A program made the translations under genes and the position numbers. A stretch of 7,209 bases of DNA from Bifidobacteriaceae bacterium (GTDB taxonomy: Bacteria; Actinomycetota; Actinomycetes; Actinomycetales; WQXJ01), in assembly GCA_031278075.1 (NCBI GenBank), contig JAITLE010000122.1, positions 1 through 7,209 of the forward strand, written 5' to 3'. Below, in pieces: positions 5,450 through 7,209 of this stretch. The notes below the pieces were generated by a model. The model ran no database searches and was not told where the DNA came from. It was given only the letters and a program-made list of their open reading frames with translations. Position 1 is the stretch's first letter; every line of letters begins with the position of its first letter.

Positions 5450-7179
5450 TCAAGCAGATGATCTCGCTGGTCGGCCCCGAGCTGGCGCCGAAGGTGAAAG
5501 CCCAGCTGGTGATGTCCGCCGTGGTCGCCGCGTTCCAAGGCGCGGCCTTCTTGGTGCTGGCGCCGGTGCTGCGCGCGTTCTTCGATGGCGACACCGCGTC
5601 CAGGAACCGCTGGTTCTGGGTGCTGGCCGCCCTGGCGTTGGCCTACGCGGTCACGCGCTGGGCGGTCGATTGGATCAGCTTGTCGGTCTCAGGCGCTGTG
5701 GTCGGGGCGCTGATGCGGCGTTATGGGGACCGGCTGGCCGAACTGCCCATCGGCTACTTCGCCCAGGAACGTTCCGGCGAGGCTTCCGACTTGGTCACCA
5801 AGGGGATCGTGTTCGCGGCGGCCGCGCCAATGATCCTGTTCGAGCCGATCATCACCGCCTTGGTCGCGCCGGCTGTTGTGGTGGTAGGCGCTTTCTTCCT
5901 CGACTGGCGTGTCGGCGCCGTCATGGCCGCCTTCGTCCCGCTGATCTATCTGGCCTACCGGCTGGTGCGGCGGCGGGTCGCCCGGGCGGACGAACGCGAT
6001 GTGGCCGCCGCCGCCGAGGCCGCCGCCCGTGTCATCGAATACGCCCGCGTCCAACCGGCCTTGCGCGCGGCCGGCGACAACACCATCACCGCCCGGGCCC
6101 TGGACGCCGCCCTGGTGGAGCAGCACGCCGCCACCCGCGGCGCGCACTTGGCCGGCGCCGTCGGTGTCGGCGTCTTCACGGGCGTGGTCGATGCCGCGGT
6201 GGTCGCGGTCACGGCGGTGGTGGCCGCCCTCTGTTTAGCCGGCGACCTGCCGCTGGCGGCTGGCTTGGCGCTCGTGATCCTGGCGGTGCGCTTCGCCGAG
6301 CCGATCGTCCACTCCGGCGCCCTGAGCGGCGGCATCTCGCTGGCGGCGGGCACCCTGAGCCGCCTGACCGATCTCATGGCTGAGCCGACGCTGCCGGAAC
6401 CGCGTCAAACGACCGGACCTCAGGGCCACTCGGTCGCCTTCGAGGACGTCACCTTCGCCTACCCCGGCGGCCCGATGGTGCTGGACCGTGTCTCCTTTGA
6501 AGTGCCCCAAGGGTCGCTGACGGCGATCGTGGGGCCATCTGGGTCCGGCAAGACCACCATCATCCGGCTGCTGGCACGCTTCTACGACCCGGATGCTGGG
6601 AGGGTCACGATCGGTGGCGTCCCGTTGCCGGAACTTGGTTCCGCCCAGGTGGCCGATGCCGTCGCCCCCGTCTTCCAGGACGTCTACCTGTTCGACGGGA
6701 CCATCTTGGAGAACATCGCCCTGGGGCGGGTCGGGGCCAGCCGCGCCGAGGTCGAGGCGGCAGGCCGCGCGGCCCGCGTGGACGAGATCGTGGGGCGGCT
6801 CCCCGGCGGCTGGGACGCGCGCGTCGGCGAAGGCGGGACCAACCTGTCCGGGGGTGAACGCCAGCGTGTGTCTATCGCCCGGGCGCTGCTCAAACAGGCG
6901 CCGATCGTGCTGCTCGACGAGGCCACAGCCGCGCTTGACACCGAGGCGGAGCAGGCCATCACGAAGGCTCTGGGCGAGTTGCGGTCCGTCAGCACCATGG
7001 TGGTCGTGGCCCACCGCATGACAACGATCGCGGGCGCGGACCAGATCATCATGTTGGACTCCAACGGCCGAGTCGCGGAGCGCGGCACACATGCGGAGCT
7101 GCTCGCCGCGGATGGCGGCTACGCCCGCTATTGGAACGAGCGTTCCCGCGCGGCTGGCTGGCGGCTCGCCGCCGGGTGA
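5446..7179 (+). CDS. ABC half-transporter (membrane + ATPase), IrtB/YbtQ-like partner subunit
   Basis: This 577-residue protein starts at an ATG that overlaps the stop of the previous gene (ATGA, 5446-5449), indicating translational coupling. Hydrophobic stretches near residues 17-42 and 56-80, a pair around 120-170 and a pair around 235-290 give a six-helix membrane domain. The ATPase carries A-loop Tyr339, Walker A GPSGSGKTT (363-371), Q-loop Gln411, signature LSGGE (467-471), Walker B IVLLDE (487-492, catalytic Glu492), a standard ALDTEAE D-loop and His523. Both nucleotide sites of a heterodimer with the upstream subunit would therefore look competent. Family knowledge: IrtAB and YbtPQ have an exporter fold but import ferric siderophores. 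Assignment to that group here rests on gene pairing and the iron box, because substrate cannot be read from the sequence. No SIP domain, binding protein or siderophore synthesis gene lies in the window. Confidence 0.85.
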   Translation: MIKQMISLVGPELAPKVKAQLVMSAVVAAFQGAAFLVLAPVLRAFFDGDTASRNRWFWVLAALALAYAVTRWAVDWISLSVSGAVVGALMRRYGDRLAELPIGYFAQERSGEASDLVTKGIVFAAAAPMILFEPIITALVAPAVVVVGAFFLDWRVGAVMAAFVPLIYLAYRLVRRRVARADERDVAAAAEAAARVIEYARVQPALRAAGDNTITARALDAALVEQHAATRGAHLAGAVGVGVFTGVVDAAVVAVTAVVAALCLAGDLPLAAGLALVILAVRFAEPIVHSGALSGGISLAAGTLSRLTDLMAEPTLPEPRQTTGPQGHSVAFEDVTFAYPGGPMVLDRVSFEVPQGSLTAIVGPSGSGKTTIIRLLARFYDPDAGRVTIGGVPLPELGSAQVADAVAPVFQDVYLFDGTILENIALGRVGASRAEVEAAGRAARVDEIVGRLPGGWDARVGEGGTNLSGGERQRVSIARALLKQAPIVLLDEATAALDTEAEQAITKALGELRSVSTMVVVAHRMTTIAGADQIIMLDSNGRVAERGTHAELLAADGGYARYWNERSRAAGWRLAAG

Positions 7180-7209
7180 CCCCGCGGCCCACGGGTCACA
7201 GCTCGGCGG
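7169..7209 (+). terminator. Possible hairpin terminator overlapping the operon's stop codon
   Basis: GTGACCC (7176-7182) pairs perfectly with GGGTCAC (7193-7199) around a ten-base loop. An outer stem, CCGCCG (7169-7174) with CGGCGG (7204-7209), extends it across an internal loop. It overlaps the TGA at 7177-7179 and reaches the end of the window, so any T-run would be out of sight. It may be a terminator or only GC-rich chance pairing. Confidence 0.3.

Noticed and set aside
5689..7092. Several minus-strand open frames opposite the second transporter
   Set aside because: They are shadows of a gene with full ABC motifs and show no domain, ribosome site or independent codon signal.
3692..7179. 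Lipid-A/multidrug exporter annotation for the ABC pair
   Set aside because: It cannot be excluded from ATPase motifs alone. The iron box and the paired IrtAB-like layout make siderophore import the better reading.

Overview
The window is high-GC DNA with tightly packed GC-rich codons, a near-consensus DtxR/IdeR-type iron box and ABC transporter halves of the actinobacterial type. Together these point to a high-GC Gram-positive (Actinomycetota) chromosome. I cannot name the genus. All three genes I can support lie on the + strand.

Region 1 (2-2875) is the 3' part of a large gene; the start lies before the window. The visible 957 residues begin with a fibronectin-III/purple-acid-phosphatase-N-like domain. 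A long right-handed parallel beta-helix region follows, then an Ig-like/Cna-like beta-sandwich, then three tandem FN3-like modules of exactly 91 residues (273 bp), the last two nearly identical. This is the architecture of a secreted or surface carbohydrate-active or adhesin-like protein. The substrate is unknown.

Region 2 (2876-3691) is about 816 bp without a convincing gene, but it is rich in structure. It has a long GC-rich hairpin 44 bases after the first stop codon. It then has three copies of an approximately 158-bp tandem unit, each built around a perfectly conserved 11-bp inverted repeat and a smaller second stem. A 17/19 match to the IdeR/DtxR box and a strong leader hairpin follow, just before the next gene.

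Region 3 (3692-7179) is a two-gene operon of ABC half-transporters, each with an N-terminal membrane domain and a C-terminal ATPase. They overlap by ATGA, and the second has a strong Shine-Dalgarno. The pair layout, the iron box and the unusual D-loop of the first subunit fit the IrtA/IrtB - YbtP/YbtQ group of ferric-siderophore importers, which have an exporter fold. The first subunit lacks the N-terminal siderophore-interaction domain of mycobacterial IrtA. The working model is a heterodimeric siderophore importer repressed by an iron-loaded DtxR-family regulator. Nothing in the sequence ties the beta-helix protein to iron.

The most unusual element is the 158-bp hairpin repeat array between the two transcription units. 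I do not recognise its family.
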